A stretch of 64,000 bases of DNA from CAVRTJ01 sp964507185 (GTDB lineage Bacteria > Acidobacteriota > UBA4820 > DSQY01): assembly GCA_964507185.1 (NCBI GenBank), contig CAZDOY010000004.1:1-64000 (forward strand). The letters run 5' to 3'. The position numbers and the translations under genes are program-made. This document shows, one piece after another, positions 35,590-43,762 of this stretch. Under the pieces are notes generated by a model. That model did not search any database and was not told the DNA's origin. It worked only from the letters and a program-made list of their open reading frames with translations. Numbering within the stretch: position 1 is the first letter of the stretch; each line of letters begins with the position of its first letter.

Positions 35590-35871
35590 TCAGTATTCTA
35601 TAGTAAAAGCGTCTGTGCTTTCAAGGTTTCTGGAGGGTGGAAAGGGAATCAGCCTCTCCACTCTCGCATGCCCCGGTCCCTCCCTCAGAGCCGACTCGAA
35701 ACGCTCGACCGAGAGCCTCTCACCCCTGGCCTGCACCTCGACCGATCCATCGTTCAGATTCCGCACCCACCCCCTGACAGCGAGAGGTTGCGCCTCCCTG
35801 AACACGAAATACCTGAATCCCACGCCCTGAACCCGCCCCACGACATACCAGGCGGCGCTTACCATCTCCAT
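35590..35871 (-). CDS. acyP: Acylphosphatase
   Basis: A 93-aa enzyme that hydrolyses carboxyl-phosphate bonds. It has the phosphate loop GRVQGVGFR with the catalytic Arg, and GWVRNLNDGSVEV with the catalytic Asn. Full family length. It lies 27 bp upstream of tRNA-Arg; a CCGGCC/GGCCGG stem follows its stop codon without a T-run. It is divergent from the lptM-dapF operon. Confidence 0.95.
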   Translation of the reverse strand: MEMVSAAWYVVGRVQGVGFRYFVFREAQPLAVRGWVRNLNDGSVEVQARGERLSVERFESALREGPGHARVERLIPFPPSRNLESTDAFTIEY

Positions 35872-35956
35872 TCGTGCATGCTAGCAAAGACTCGGTCGCC
35901 TGTCGCGCAGGCCCATACATCGTGTCTTCTCCGGCGGCGTCCTGCGGCTGCATTCA

Positions 35957-35965
35957 TGTTATAAT
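35957..35965 (+). promoter_or_regulatory. Extended -10 promoter of the lptM-dapF operon
   Basis: TGTTATAAT matches the extended -10 consensus TGnTATAAT exactly. The position of a -35 hexamer 17 bases upstream (GCGTCC) is poor, as expected for extended -10 promoters. It lies 20 bases before the GTG of the lipoprotein gene, so the leader is very short. Confidence 0.7.
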
Positions 35966-35984
35966 TTAAGGGGAGGTCGACATC

Positions 35985-36137
35985 GTGAGACGACTCATAA
36001 CACTGACTATTTGCGTTCTTTTCTTCGCGATTATCGGCTGCGGTCAGAAGGCCCCTCCGAGGCCCAGGAGGGACCTCCACCATCCCGGACGCGCCAAGCC
36101 GCAGGCGCCCCCCGTGACGGGCGAAAAGCATGGCTGA
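35985..36137 (+). CDS. lptM: LptM-like small lipoprotein, 50 aa
   Basis: A short gene starting at GTG with GGGGAGG upstream. The protein has a signal peptide with a lipobox (FFAIIGC, Cys19), then GQKAPPRPRR and a Pro-rich tail. Escherichia coli LptM (YifL) has the same plan (GCGLKGP after a lipobox) and also lies next to dapF; it helps mature the LptD/LptE lipopolysaccharide gate. Family and synteny agree, though the sequence is too short for certainty. It overlaps dapF by 8 bp. Confidence 0.75.
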   Translation: MRRLITLTICVLFFAIIGCGQKAPPRPRRDLHHPGRAKPQAPPVTGEKHG

Positions 36138-36975
36138 CCGTTTCGAGTTCTACAAGATGACCGGCGCGGGCAACGATTTCATCCTCGGTGACAACCGTCG
36201 CGGCGAGTGGAACCAATGGCCCATACAGCGTCTCGCGAGAGGCCTTTGTCGACGCGGGCTTTCCGTCGGCGCGGACGGATTGATCCTCATTGAAAACTCC
36301 AACCGTGCAAGCTTTCGCCTCCGCATGTACAACAGCGACGGTAGCCAATCGGACATGTGCGGAAACGGCGCCCGGTGCGCGGCCCGGTTTGCACTTCTCA
36401 AGGTCATAGCCGGCCGCCGCATGACTATCGAAACCCCGGCGGGCATCCTGGACGCCGAGCTTCTGCCGGACAATATGGTCCGCGTTGAGATGCCGGGAAA
36501 GGCCGTGCCGCCGCGGCGGCTGAATTTCAGCATTCGGGGACGGTCCGTCCCGGCCCTCCTGACGGACACCGGCGTCCCCCACCTCGTGGTCCTCGTCAGG
36601 GATCTCGAAAGTGTACCCGTGGTGTCCCTTGGGAGGACCCTGCGCTCGTCGCCCGAGGCGGGCCCGGACGGCGCCAACGTCGACTTCGTTTCCGTCATGA
36701 GCGGTGAGCCCTACCCTATGCGAACTTACGAACGCGGCGTGGAGAACGAAACCCTCGCATGCGGCACGGGCGCCACCGCCGTAGCCTGGGTCCTTCACCA
36801 CCTCGGCTATGCCGGTTCAACGGTGAATCTGCTCGTTCGATCGGGCCAGAACCTCGAAGTAAGAATCGTTCCCCGGGGATCCGGAATCTACCCCTTCACG
36901 TTGAAGGGGGATGCACGGGTGGTCTTCCGGGGATTTCTTTCGGAAGAATCGCTCCAGGAGGCGCTCGAATGCTGA
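36130..36975 (+). CDS. dapF: Diaminopimelate epimerase
   Basis: A 281-aa cofactor-free racemase converting LL- to meso-diaminopimelate for lysine and peptidoglycan. The two catalytic Cys are in MCGNGARC and ACGTGATA, and the start is FYKMTGAGNDFI as in the family. Length is normal. It overlaps the lipoprotein gene by 8 bp and the FAH gene by 7 bp. Confidence 0.97.
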   Translation: MADRFEFYKMTGAGNDFILGDNRRGEWNQWPIQRLARGLCRRGLSVGADGLILIENSNRASFRLRMYNSDGSQSDMCGNGARCAARFALLKVIAGRRMTIETPAGILDAELLPDNMVRVEMPGKAVPPRRLNFSIRGRSVPALLTDTGVPHLVVLVRDLESVPVVSLGRTLRSSPEAGPDGANVDFVSVMSGEPYPMRTYERGVENETLACGTGATAVAWVLHHLGYAGSTVNLLVRSGQNLEVRIVPRGSGIYPFTLKGDARVVFRGFLSEESLQEALEC

Positions 36976-37697
36976 CGGGACGAGTAATCTATCGAGGCAG
37001 GGAATGTCAGGTCCGCAAGGAGGACGGGGGCCCTATCACTACGGCTGGTGGGGTGGTCGTTCCGCCCGACGAAGCCATCTTTCTGACACCGAGCCTGCCG
37101 ACCAAGATCGTGTGCGTCGGACGTAACTACAAGGCCCACGCCGCGGAACTGGGCAACCCAATGCCCAAAAGGCCGCTGCTCTTCCTCAAGCCGCCCTCGG
37201 CCCTCCTCAACCCGGGAGGGACGATCCTGCTACCCGAAGATTCAGGGCAGGTGGAATACGAAGGCGAGATCGGCGTCGTCATAGGCAGGCACTGCCGGAA
37301 CCTGTCGCCTTCGGAAAATCCGATGAACTATGTCCTGGGCGTGACCCCGCTGAACGACGTAACGGCCCGGGACCTCCAGAAGATGGACGTCCAATTCACC
37401 AGGGCCAAGTCCTTTGACACCTTCTGCCCCATGGGCCCCTGGTGCCTTTCCGTGAAGAACTGCGACCAGCTCTACGTGAAGACGGAACTGGACGGAAAAG
37501 AGGTCCAGATGGGGAGGGCTTCGGACATGGCGTTTTCGATCCCGTTCCTCATTTCTTATATTTCTCAGATCATGACCCTCGTGCCGGGCGACGTCATCGC
37601 AACGGGAACGCCGTCGGGCGTAGGCAAGCTCTCGCCTGGATGCCGAGTATCGGTGGAGGTCTGCGGGGTGACACTGGAAAATTCGGTAGGGATCTGA
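36969..37697 (+). CDS. Fumarylacetoacetate hydrolase (FAH) family protein
   Basis: A 242-aa enzyme of the FAH fold. CVGRNYKAHAAELGN, VEYEGEIGVVIG with the metal-binding Glu pair, and RAKSFDTFCPMGPW are visible. Members hydrolyse or decarboxylate acylpyruvates, 2-hydroxyhepta-dienedioate or oxaloacetate; the exact substrate cannot be read from the sequence. The ATG at 36969 overlaps dapF by 7 bp; an earlier frame from 36759 lies inside dapF. The histidine kinase follows after 2 bp. Confidence 0.85.
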   Translation: MLTGRVIYRGRECQVRKEDGGPITTAGGVVVPPDEAIFLTPSLPTKIVCVGRNYKAHAAELGNPMPKRPLLFLKPPSALLNPGGTILLPEDSGQVEYEGEIGVVIGRHCRNLSPSENPMNYVLGVTPLNDVTARDLQKMDVQFTRAKSFDTFCPMGPWCLSVKNCDQLYVKTELDGKEVQMGRASDMAFSIPFLISYISQIMTLVPGDVIATGTPSGVGKLSPGCRVSVEVCGVTLENSVGI

Positions 37698-37699
37698 AT

Positions 37700-39235
37700 A
37701 TGGCCGAAGGATCGCGCGTAGGGCTTCCGCCCCCCATTATCTCGATGCTCAACGAAAGTCCCATACCGGCGATCGCCGTCTCCCTGGACGGCAGGATCCT
37801 CCTGCTGAACAGTGAAGCGGAAAATCTGCTGAACGTGCAGGGCGGTTCCCTGGAAGGCGACCCGCTCTCGGACGTGCTTCCGAATCTCAGCAGCGAGGAT
37901 GAGGAGGTCGAGAATGCGGGCACGGGCCGTGCCTCAGCCCCCCTCTTTGCAACCATCCGCCGCTCCTCCCGGGACCACAGAAGACTCCGCGTCTACCGGA
38001 CGCCTCTGCCTCCGTCGGGCGATTCGCCCGGCTGCGCGGTCTACCAGCTCTGCGATCTCTCCGAAATAGAGACCCTGGCGCAAAGGTACGCGGACCTCCA
38101 GTTTCAGTTCTCCGCCTTCGTAGATGAATCCACGGATGTCTATTTCCTTCTGCAGCACGACCTCCAATTGCTTTACGTTAATCCGGCCGTACGAACCGTT
38201 TTCGGCTTCGAAGCTTCGGAGTGGATAGGACGATCCTTGGACCTGCCGGTGTTCCTTCCCTCCGAGGAAGTCAGGCGCATCAGTGTTCTCGGCACCCAGG
38301 AGCTTTTCAGGCGGGGTTTCCGAAACAAGCTCTTCCGCTTCTACCGGAGGGACGGTACGCTCTTCTGGGGGCTCTTGTCCCTGGTACCGAGCCGCAAGAG
38401 CCACTCATCCCCCGCCATGATAGGAATCCTCAGGGACGTGAGCGAGTTCTACGAAACGCGCGAACAGCTCGTCCAGCAGCAGAATCAACTGAGAAAGACC
38501 ATCGAGAGACTCGAAGAGGCCAGCCGTCTGCAGGACCAGTTCGTGGCGAACATCACGCACGAACTGAGAACTCCGCTTACGACGGTCCTGATCAGTACCG
38601 AGGTCCTCCTCAGGGACACTGCGGATATCCTCCCCGTGCAGAAGAAGAGGCAGCTCGAACTCATCATGAAGAACTCCAAGGCCCTACTCGAAATCATCAA
38701 TGACCTGCTCGATCTCGCAAAGCTGAGAAAGGGCGGCTTCGAGGTCCAGCAGGAAGCCGTGGAACTGGAGGATTTCGTAACGTCGCTGCTTGAAGAGGTG
38801 GAGCCTCTGTTCAGCCAGAAGGAACTCTATCTTAAATGGAAGCCGGACGATGATCTGCCCGGATCGTTCCACTGCGATCCCCACATCCTTCGCAAGATCC
38901 TGCTCAACCTCTTGAGCAACGCGTTCAAGTTCACAAAAGAGGGCGGCGCCACACTGACGATCCAAAGCTCGGGCCCGGTGCTTCGATTCATCGTCACGGA
39001 TACTGGCATGGGAATCCCCATGAAAGAAATAAACACGATTTTCAAGGAGTTTCGCCAAGTGGACGGGTCTGACTCCCGGCGCTACCCGGGAACGGGACTG
39101 GGGTTATCCATCGCAGAGAGGTTTACGAGACTTCTGGGCGGAACGATTACCGTCGAATCGGTCATAGGGAAGGGGTCGAGCTTCACCGTGACCGTGCCGG
39201 TTGTCGGAACACCGGCCTCATACGAGAAAGAATGA
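37700..39235 (+). CDS. PAS-domain sensor histidine kinase
   Basis: A 511-aa cytosolic kinase with two PAS domains (about 12-125 and 140-255) and no membrane segment. A short coiled linker leads to the phospho-acceptor box ANITHELRTPLTTVL, then LLSNAFKFT (N box), DTGMGIP (G1) and GTGLGLSIAERF (G2). No response regulator is adjacent, so it is an orphan kinase. It begins 2 bp after the FAH gene. Confidence 0.93.
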   Translation: MAEGSRVGLPPPIISMLNESPIPAIAVSLDGRILLLNSEAENLLNVQGGSLEGDPLSDVLPNLSSEDEEVENAGTGRASAPLFATIRRSSRDHRRLRVYRTPLPPSGDSPGCAVYQLCDLSEIETLAQRYADLQFQFSAFVDESTDVYFLLQHDLQLLYVNPAVRTVFGFEASEWIGRSLDLPVFLPSEEVRRISVLGTQELFRRGFRNKLFRFYRRDGTLFWGLLSLVPSRKSHSSPAMIGILRDVSEFYETREQLVQQQNQLRKTIERLEEASRLQDQFVANITHELRTPLTTVLISTEVLLRDTADILPVQKKRQLELIMKNSKALLEIINDLLDLAKLRKGGFEVQQEAVELEDFVTSLLEEVEPLFSQKELYLKWKPDDDLPGSFHCDPHILRKILLNLLSNAFKFTKEGGATLTIQSSGPVLRFIVTDTGMGIPMKEINTIFKEFRQVDGSDSRRYPGTGLGLSIAERFTRLLGGTITVESVIGKGSSFTVTVPVVGTPASYEKE

Positions 39236-39504
39236 TAACTTCGTCGGAGGAGACTCTCCGTGGACCTGGGCGAAATTTCCACAGCCCGAATCAAGGCACG
39301 AGGTCGCAGACAGGGCAACCGGCGCGGGCTCTCGGCGGACGCCGGCTTTCAGCGGGAGGAGAACGCGTATGCACCGTTCGGAACGGGGCTATCATGCGCA
39401 TAAACCTCCTGCGGATTCCCTCGAGCGGAAGCAATCCTCCGTCGGAGGCGCCGCATTTTTCCGATGAAGCCGCCCGGCTCCGGACCATCCCGGTGGAGTA
39501 CTGA
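39232..39504 (+). CDS. Possible small protein bridging two genes, 90 aa
   Basis: An open frame whose ATG overlaps the kinase stop (ATGA) and which ends one base before the next gene. The second half (from an internal Met at 39394) has GC-rich third positions like real genes here; the first half looks less gene-like. I recognise no family. The exact fit in the gap supports it; lack of homology and of a clear ribosome-binding site argue against. Confidence 0.35.
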   Translation: MITSSEETLRGPGRNFHSPNQGTRSQTGQPARALGGRRLSAGGERVCTVRNGAIMRINLLRIPSSGSNPPSEAPHFSDEAARLRTIPVEY

Positions 39505-39505
39505 C

Positions 39506-40300
39506 ATGGCGATGGCGAGGGAAGTGGTGGCCATCGAGATTGCGGGAGAGGCGGGTCCCGGCGAAGGCGGGTTCCTGACCCTCGTTCGGCTCAAGTACAG
39601 GAACGTCTACAAAGACGGCTCACGATCTCGCCCGTACCTTTACGAATACATACACAGACGAGGCTACGACGCGGTCGCCATCGGTCTTTATCACGAGCTG
39701 CACGGCGAGCCCTGCATGGCCTACAGGCCCGGAATACGCGTACCCGTCTATTTCCGCCGCGACCTGCCCCTGACTCTGAAGGACGCTCACGACTACCTCT
39801 TCATTCCCGAAGCCGTGGCCGGCAGTCTCGAACCGCAGGACCGGGGCATGGAGGGATTCCTCGGTCGCGTGGTTTCCGAAGTGGCCGAGGAAGCCGGCTT
39901 CGACGTGGGACAAGACCGGGTCGAACCGTTGGGTGGCGGTTTCTTCCCCTCCCACGGCCAGTCCTCGGAGAAGATACATCTGTGCGCCGTCAGGGTCGAC
40001 CCTGCAACCGCCGCACAGGCATCAGGAGACGGTTCCGTCAACGAGGCCGACGCACCGCCGGTGCGTTTCCGCCCGGTTCGTGAGATACTCCTCGACTGTG
40101 CCCGCGGCGCCGTGGAGGATCCCAAGATAGAAATCCTGTGCTGGCGGCTCTGTCTCAAGCTGGGGTACATGCCCGTGCAGGGACGCTATGCCCGGGAAGA
40201 TGAACTGGACGGACTGGCGTCTTTCCGGGCGGGCCTGTTCGCAGCGGGTTGGAAGTCCACCCCGATCCATGGCGTGGTACCGCAAGAACGAGAGGATTAA
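39506..40300 (+). CDS. Nudix-like hydrolase
   Basis: A 264-aa protein with an altered Nudix box around residues 117-140. The acidic core ...E-x7-SEVAEEAGF keeps the catalytic Glu residues, but the usual Arg is Ser and the leading Gly is Pro. GGGFFPSHGQSSEKIHLCAV follows, as in ADP-ribose/nucleotide-sugar type Nudix proteins. The GTGGAG ribosome-binding site precedes the ATG. It is followed by fabK after 12 bp. Substrate unknown. Confidence 0.65.
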   Translation: MAMAREVVAIEIAGEAGPGEGGFLTLVRLKYRNVYKDGSRSRPYLYEYIHRRGYDAVAIGLYHELHGEPCMAYRPGIRVPVYFRRDLPLTLKDAHDYLFIPEAVAGSLEPQDRGMEGFLGRVVSEVAEEAGFDVGQDRVEPLGGGFFPSHGQSSEKIHLCAVRVDPATAAQASGDGSVNEADAPPVRFRPVREILLDCARGAVEDPKIEILCWRLCLKLGYMPVQGRYAREDELDGLASFRAGLFAAGWKSTPIHGVVPQERED

Positions 40301-40312
40301 GAGGATAAAGGA

Positions 40313-41284
40313 ATGAAGGACAACGCCATCTGCAAGCTGCTCAACATACGTTATCCCATTCTGGTGGGGGGCATGACCTGGGTCTCCGAAGCCGTCCTGG
40401 CCGCGGCCGTGAGCGAGGCCGGAGGACTCGGCACGATAGCCACGGGCAATATGCCGGGCGATCTCCTCAGGGACGAGATTCGCAAGGTCAAGACCCTCAC
40501 CGACAAGCCTTACGCCGTCAACCTCATTCTCCTCTCCCCGAACTTCAAGGAATGCGTCGAGGTGGTCAAAGAAGAGAAGGTGCCGGTTCTGACGCTCGGC
40601 GCCGGAAACAGCGGCCCGTTCATCCCGCAGTTGAAGGAAGCGGGCATTAAGGTCGTGCCCGTTGTCAACTCCGTGGCACTCGCCAGACGCCTCGAACGCT
40701 CTGGGGCCGACGCCATCGTGGCTGAGGGCGAGGAAGCCGGCGGCCATATCGGAGACACGGCCACGATGCCCCTCATCCCGCAGATGGCCGACGCGTTGAA
40801 GGTACCGGTCGTTGCCGCCGGAGGCATCGGCGACGGACGGGGCATGGCCGCGGCTTTCGCCCTCGGCGCCCAGGGCATCCAGCTGGGCACGGCGCTCGTA
40901 GTAGCCCACGAATCGCGGGCCCACGACAACTACAAGAACGCCATTATCAAGGCCTCGGACAGGTCCACCGGCGTCACGGGGCGCACCATCAACAAGCCCG
41001 TCCGGGCGCTCAAGAACATGCTCACGCAGGAGTTTTACACCCTGGAGGAAAAAGGCTCCCCCTGGGAGGAGATCGAGGGCTTGGCGATCGGACGGCTCCG
41101 CTCCGCCGTCATGGAAGGCGACGTCACCCGCGGGTCGGTCATGATGGGCCAGGTGGCCGGTCTCGTGAAGCGGCGCGCAAGCGCGAGTGAAATCCTTGAA
41201 GCCATGGTCGAGGAATTCAACCAGGTGATGGAAAAGATCGGCGGTTTCAGGATTCCTGCCGGCGGTTTTCCCTGCGAAGGATGA
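40313..41284 (+). CDS. fabK: Enoyl-ACP reductase II, FabK type
   Basis: A 323-aa FMN-dependent TIM-barrel enzyme for the last step of fatty-acid elongation. It opens IRYPILVGGMTWVSEAVLAAAVSEAGGLG; the FabK His is in EGEEAGGHIG (H145), followed by AAGGIGDGRGMAAAFALGAQGIQLGT and NKPVRALKNML near the C-terminus. Nitronate monooxygenases share the fold, but the C-terminal region favours FabK. Confidence 0.8.
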   Translation: MKDNAICKLLNIRYPILVGGMTWVSEAVLAAAVSEAGGLGTIATGNMPGDLLRDEIRKVKTLTDKPYAVNLILLSPNFKECVEVVKEEKVPVLTLGAGNSGPFIPQLKEAGIKVVPVVNSVALARRLERSGADAIVAEGEEAGGHIGDTATMPLIPQMADALKVPVVAAGGIGDGRGMAAAFALGAQGIQLGTALVVAHESRAHDNYKNAIIKASDRSTGVTGRTINKPVRALKNMLTQEFYTLEEKGSPWEEIEGLAIGRLRSAVMEGDVTRGSVMMGQVAGLVKRRASASEILEAMVEEFNQVMEKIGGFRIPAGGFPCEG

Positions 41285-41309
41285 CGGCCCGCAGGCAGCG
41301 AGAATAGAC

Positions 41310-42442
41310 GTGTACCCTTCCTACCTGAATCTTTTGGAAAGCGGCGAGCTCGACCGAAGGGTGGAAGCCCTGCTCGAGTTGCTCGTGGAGTGCCGGGTCT
41401 GTCCGAGAAACTGCCGCGCCAAGCGCGTCATCAACCGCCTCGGCGTCTGCGAAACGGGGCGCCTGGCTGAAGTCGCCTCGTGGTGCGTTCACAGGGGCGA
41501 GGAGCCGTGCATAAGCGGCGAGAATGGCTCCGGAACCGTCTTCTTCGCCCACTGCAACCTTTCCTGCGCCTTCTGTCAGAATCATCAGATCAGCCAGGAC
41601 TGGCCGCGCAGCCGGGGCGTAAAGACGGCTGAAGAACTGGCCGACATATACCTGGATCTGCAGTCCGAAGGCGCGCACAACCTCAACTGGGTCTCGCCCG
41701 GCCATGTCGTTCCGCAGGCGGTCGAGGCTCTGGCCATCGCCGCCGATAAAGGCCTGAGACTGCCGGTCGNNNNNNNNNNNNNNNNNNNNNNNNNNNNNNN
41801 NNNNNNNNNNNNNNNNNNNNNNNNNNNNNNNNNNNNNNNNNNNNNNNNNNNNNNNNNNNNNNNNNNNNNCAGGCGGTCGAGGCTCTGGCCATCGCCGCCG
41901 ATAAAGGCCTGAGACTGCCGGTCGTCTTCAACTCCAACGGCTACGATTCGGTCTCAACGCTGAAGCTGCTTGACGGTGTCGTGGACGTCTACATGCCGGA
42001 CTTCAAGTACGCCGAAGACGACGCGGCGGAGGCGCTTTCCAACGCCTTGGGCTACACCGCCAATGCGAAGGCCGCCATAACGGAGATGTGGCGCCAGGTC
42101 GGGCCCCTGCAGTTCGACGGGAAAGGCGTGGCGGCGCGCGGTCTGCTCGTCCGGCACCTGGTCCTCCCCAACCGACTGTCCCAGACGGAGGAGGTTCTCG
42201 CTTTCCTCGCCCATTCGCTCGGCAAGAACGTCGCCGTCAGTCTCATGGCGCAGTATTACCCATCCCACAGAGCCTTCGAGAATCCCCTTCTCTGCCGCAC
42301 CCTGCAGAGGGGGGAATACGCCAGAGCGCTGCAGTGGCTCGAGGAGTGCGGGCTCACGGAGGGCTACGTACAGGAACTCAACTCGGCCGACAACTACCTC
42401 CCCGACTTCCGCGCCGAGGGCCACCCTTTCGAACGCGAATGA
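41310..42442 (+). CDS. PflX-like radical SAM protein, split by scaffold gap
   Basis: The N-terminal part has CRVCPRNCRAKR and a further Cys (residues 28-47), then the radical SAM motif CX3CX2C (Cys 82, 86, 89, CNLSCAFCQNHQIS). The C-terminal part (VVDVYMPDFKYAEDD onwards) completes the PflX/COG1313 pattern. The 100-N gap and the repeated 55 bp add 155 bp, which shifts the frame; removing them gives one 325-aa protein of normal length. Members resemble glycyl-radical enzyme activases, but the target is unknown. Confidence 0.85.
41715..41924 (+). repeat. 55-bp exact direct repeat flanking the N gap
   Basis: Bases 41715-41769 and 41870-41924 are identical. They are the overlapping ends of two contigs that were joined with a default spacer rather than merged, not a biological repeat. 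Confidence 0.9.
41770..41869. other. 100-N scaffold gap
   Basis: Exactly 100 unknown bases, a common placeholder for gaps of unknown size. The flanking repeat indicates that no sequence is really missing. Confidence 0.99.
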
Positions 42443-42729
42443 GAACGCCTGTTTCACCCTGCGCCATATCCCCCTTCCCGCCCAACTCCTCTCTGCACCG
42501 GTACCTTTGCACCTCCGGCGCGAGAGTATACTGCCTCCCCTGTGGTCGTTCGTTTCTGCGGGGCGGGGCGCCTGGCCCGGCTTCGCATTGAGTCATTGGA
42601 GATCGTGTCATTCCTAACCGCCGGCGGTTCTTCGCGTGACCCGCCGGCTCCCAAAACGAGGTCCGGCCGGGTTCGTCGCAGGCGAGCCGTTCGTGCAAAA
42701 GCGGGAATCCGGCACCGGGAGGCATAGAT

Positions 42730-43725
42730 ATGCACATTCTGGATAAGATGAAAAGCAAGGCCGCGCAAGCTCAGAAAAGGATCGTCCTGTCGGAGGGTAT
42801 GGATGCCCGGATGGTCGAGGCGGCCGCGGCGGCAGCCGGACAAGGTCTCGCGCAGGTAACCCTCCTCGCCTCCGCCGGCCAGATCGAAGAAGCCCTGGGC
42901 CCCGATGCGGACGGTCTCTCCCATGTTCGGGTGATCGATCCGTCAGCCTCGCCGTGGCTGGACGAGTTCGCCGGCGAGTTCTACGCCATGCGCAAGGCGA
43001 AGGGAATCACCCCCGCACAGGCACGGGAGGCCGTGAGCGACAACGTGTTCTTCGGTGACTTCATGGTCCGAAAGGGGTACGCAGACGGCTGCGTGAGCGG
43101 GGCCTACAACACGACCGGGCTGGTCATGCGGGCGGCCATCCAGGTGCTCGGCTGCGCACCGGGCATCAAGTCGGTCAGCAGCTGTTTCATCATGATCCAT
43201 CCCAATATGGATTTCGGCAAGGACGGGGCGATGATCTTCGCCGACTGCGCGGCGATCCCCTTCCCCACCGAAGAGCAGCTTGCGGATATCGCCATCGCAT
43301 CCGCCGCGAGCGCGCGCGCCTTCTGCGACATGGAGCCGCGCATCGCCATGCTGACTTTCTCGACCAAGGGGAGCGCTTCACACGAGAACCTGGACAAGGT
43401 CCTTCGCGCGATGGACCTGGTTCGAGAGAAGAGGCCGGACCTGAACATCGACGGCGAGCTTCAGCTGGACGCGGCTCTCATTCCGGGGGTGGCGTCACGC
43501 AAGGCGCCTCATAGCAGCGTGGCGGGCAAGGCAAACGTTCTCGTCTTCCCCGACCTCAACGCGGGCAACATCTGCTACAAGGCCGTCGAGAGACTCGGTG
43601 GCGCCGAAGCTATCGGGCCGGTCCTTCAGGGCCTGGCCAAGCCGGCCAACGACCTTTCCAGGGGCTGCTCGGTGAACGATATCGTCAACGTGGCGGCCCT
43701 GACGGCCGTCCAGGCCATAGGATGA
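42730..43725 (+). CDS. pta: Phosphate acetyltransferase
   Basis: A 331-aa enzyme of the short PTA class (no N-terminal P-loop domain) that interconverts acetyl-CoA and acetyl phosphate. RIVLSEGMDARMVEAA, KGYADGCVSGAYNTTG, PNLNIDGELQLDAA-like DLNIDGELQLDAALIP and KANVLVFPDLNAGNICYK are typical. The ATG follows GGGAGG. No gene is seen in the 287 bp upstream. It is 37 bp before ackA and forms the ATP-yielding acetate pathway with it. Confidence 0.95.
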   Translation: MHILDKMKSKAAQAQKRIVLSEGMDARMVEAAAAAAGQGLAQVTLLASAGQIEEALGPDADGLSHVRVIDPSASPWLDEFAGEFYAMRKAKGITPAQAREAVSDNVFFGDFMVRKGYADGCVSGAYNTTGLVMRAAIQVLGCAPGIKSVSSCFIMIHPNMDFGKDGAMIFADCAAIPFPTEEQLADIAIASAASARAFCDMEPRIAMLTFSTKGSASHENLDKVLRAMDLVREKRPDLNIDGELQLDAALIPGVASRKAPHSSVAGKANVLVFPDLNAGNICYKAVERLGGAEAIGPVLQGLAKPANDLSRGCSVNDIVNVAALTAVQAIG

Positions 43726-43762
43726 TCCCCTTGTTCTTCTCGAAAGTCTTTCGGAGACAACG

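Noticed and set aside
40313..41284. Nitronate monooxygenase
   Set aside because: Same fold, but the His motif context and NKPVRALKN region fit FabK better; kept as an alternative only.
41715..41924. Tandem duplication or frameshifted pseudogene in the radical SAM gene
   Set aside because: The exact 55-bp identity around 100 N is better explained by unmerged contig ends.
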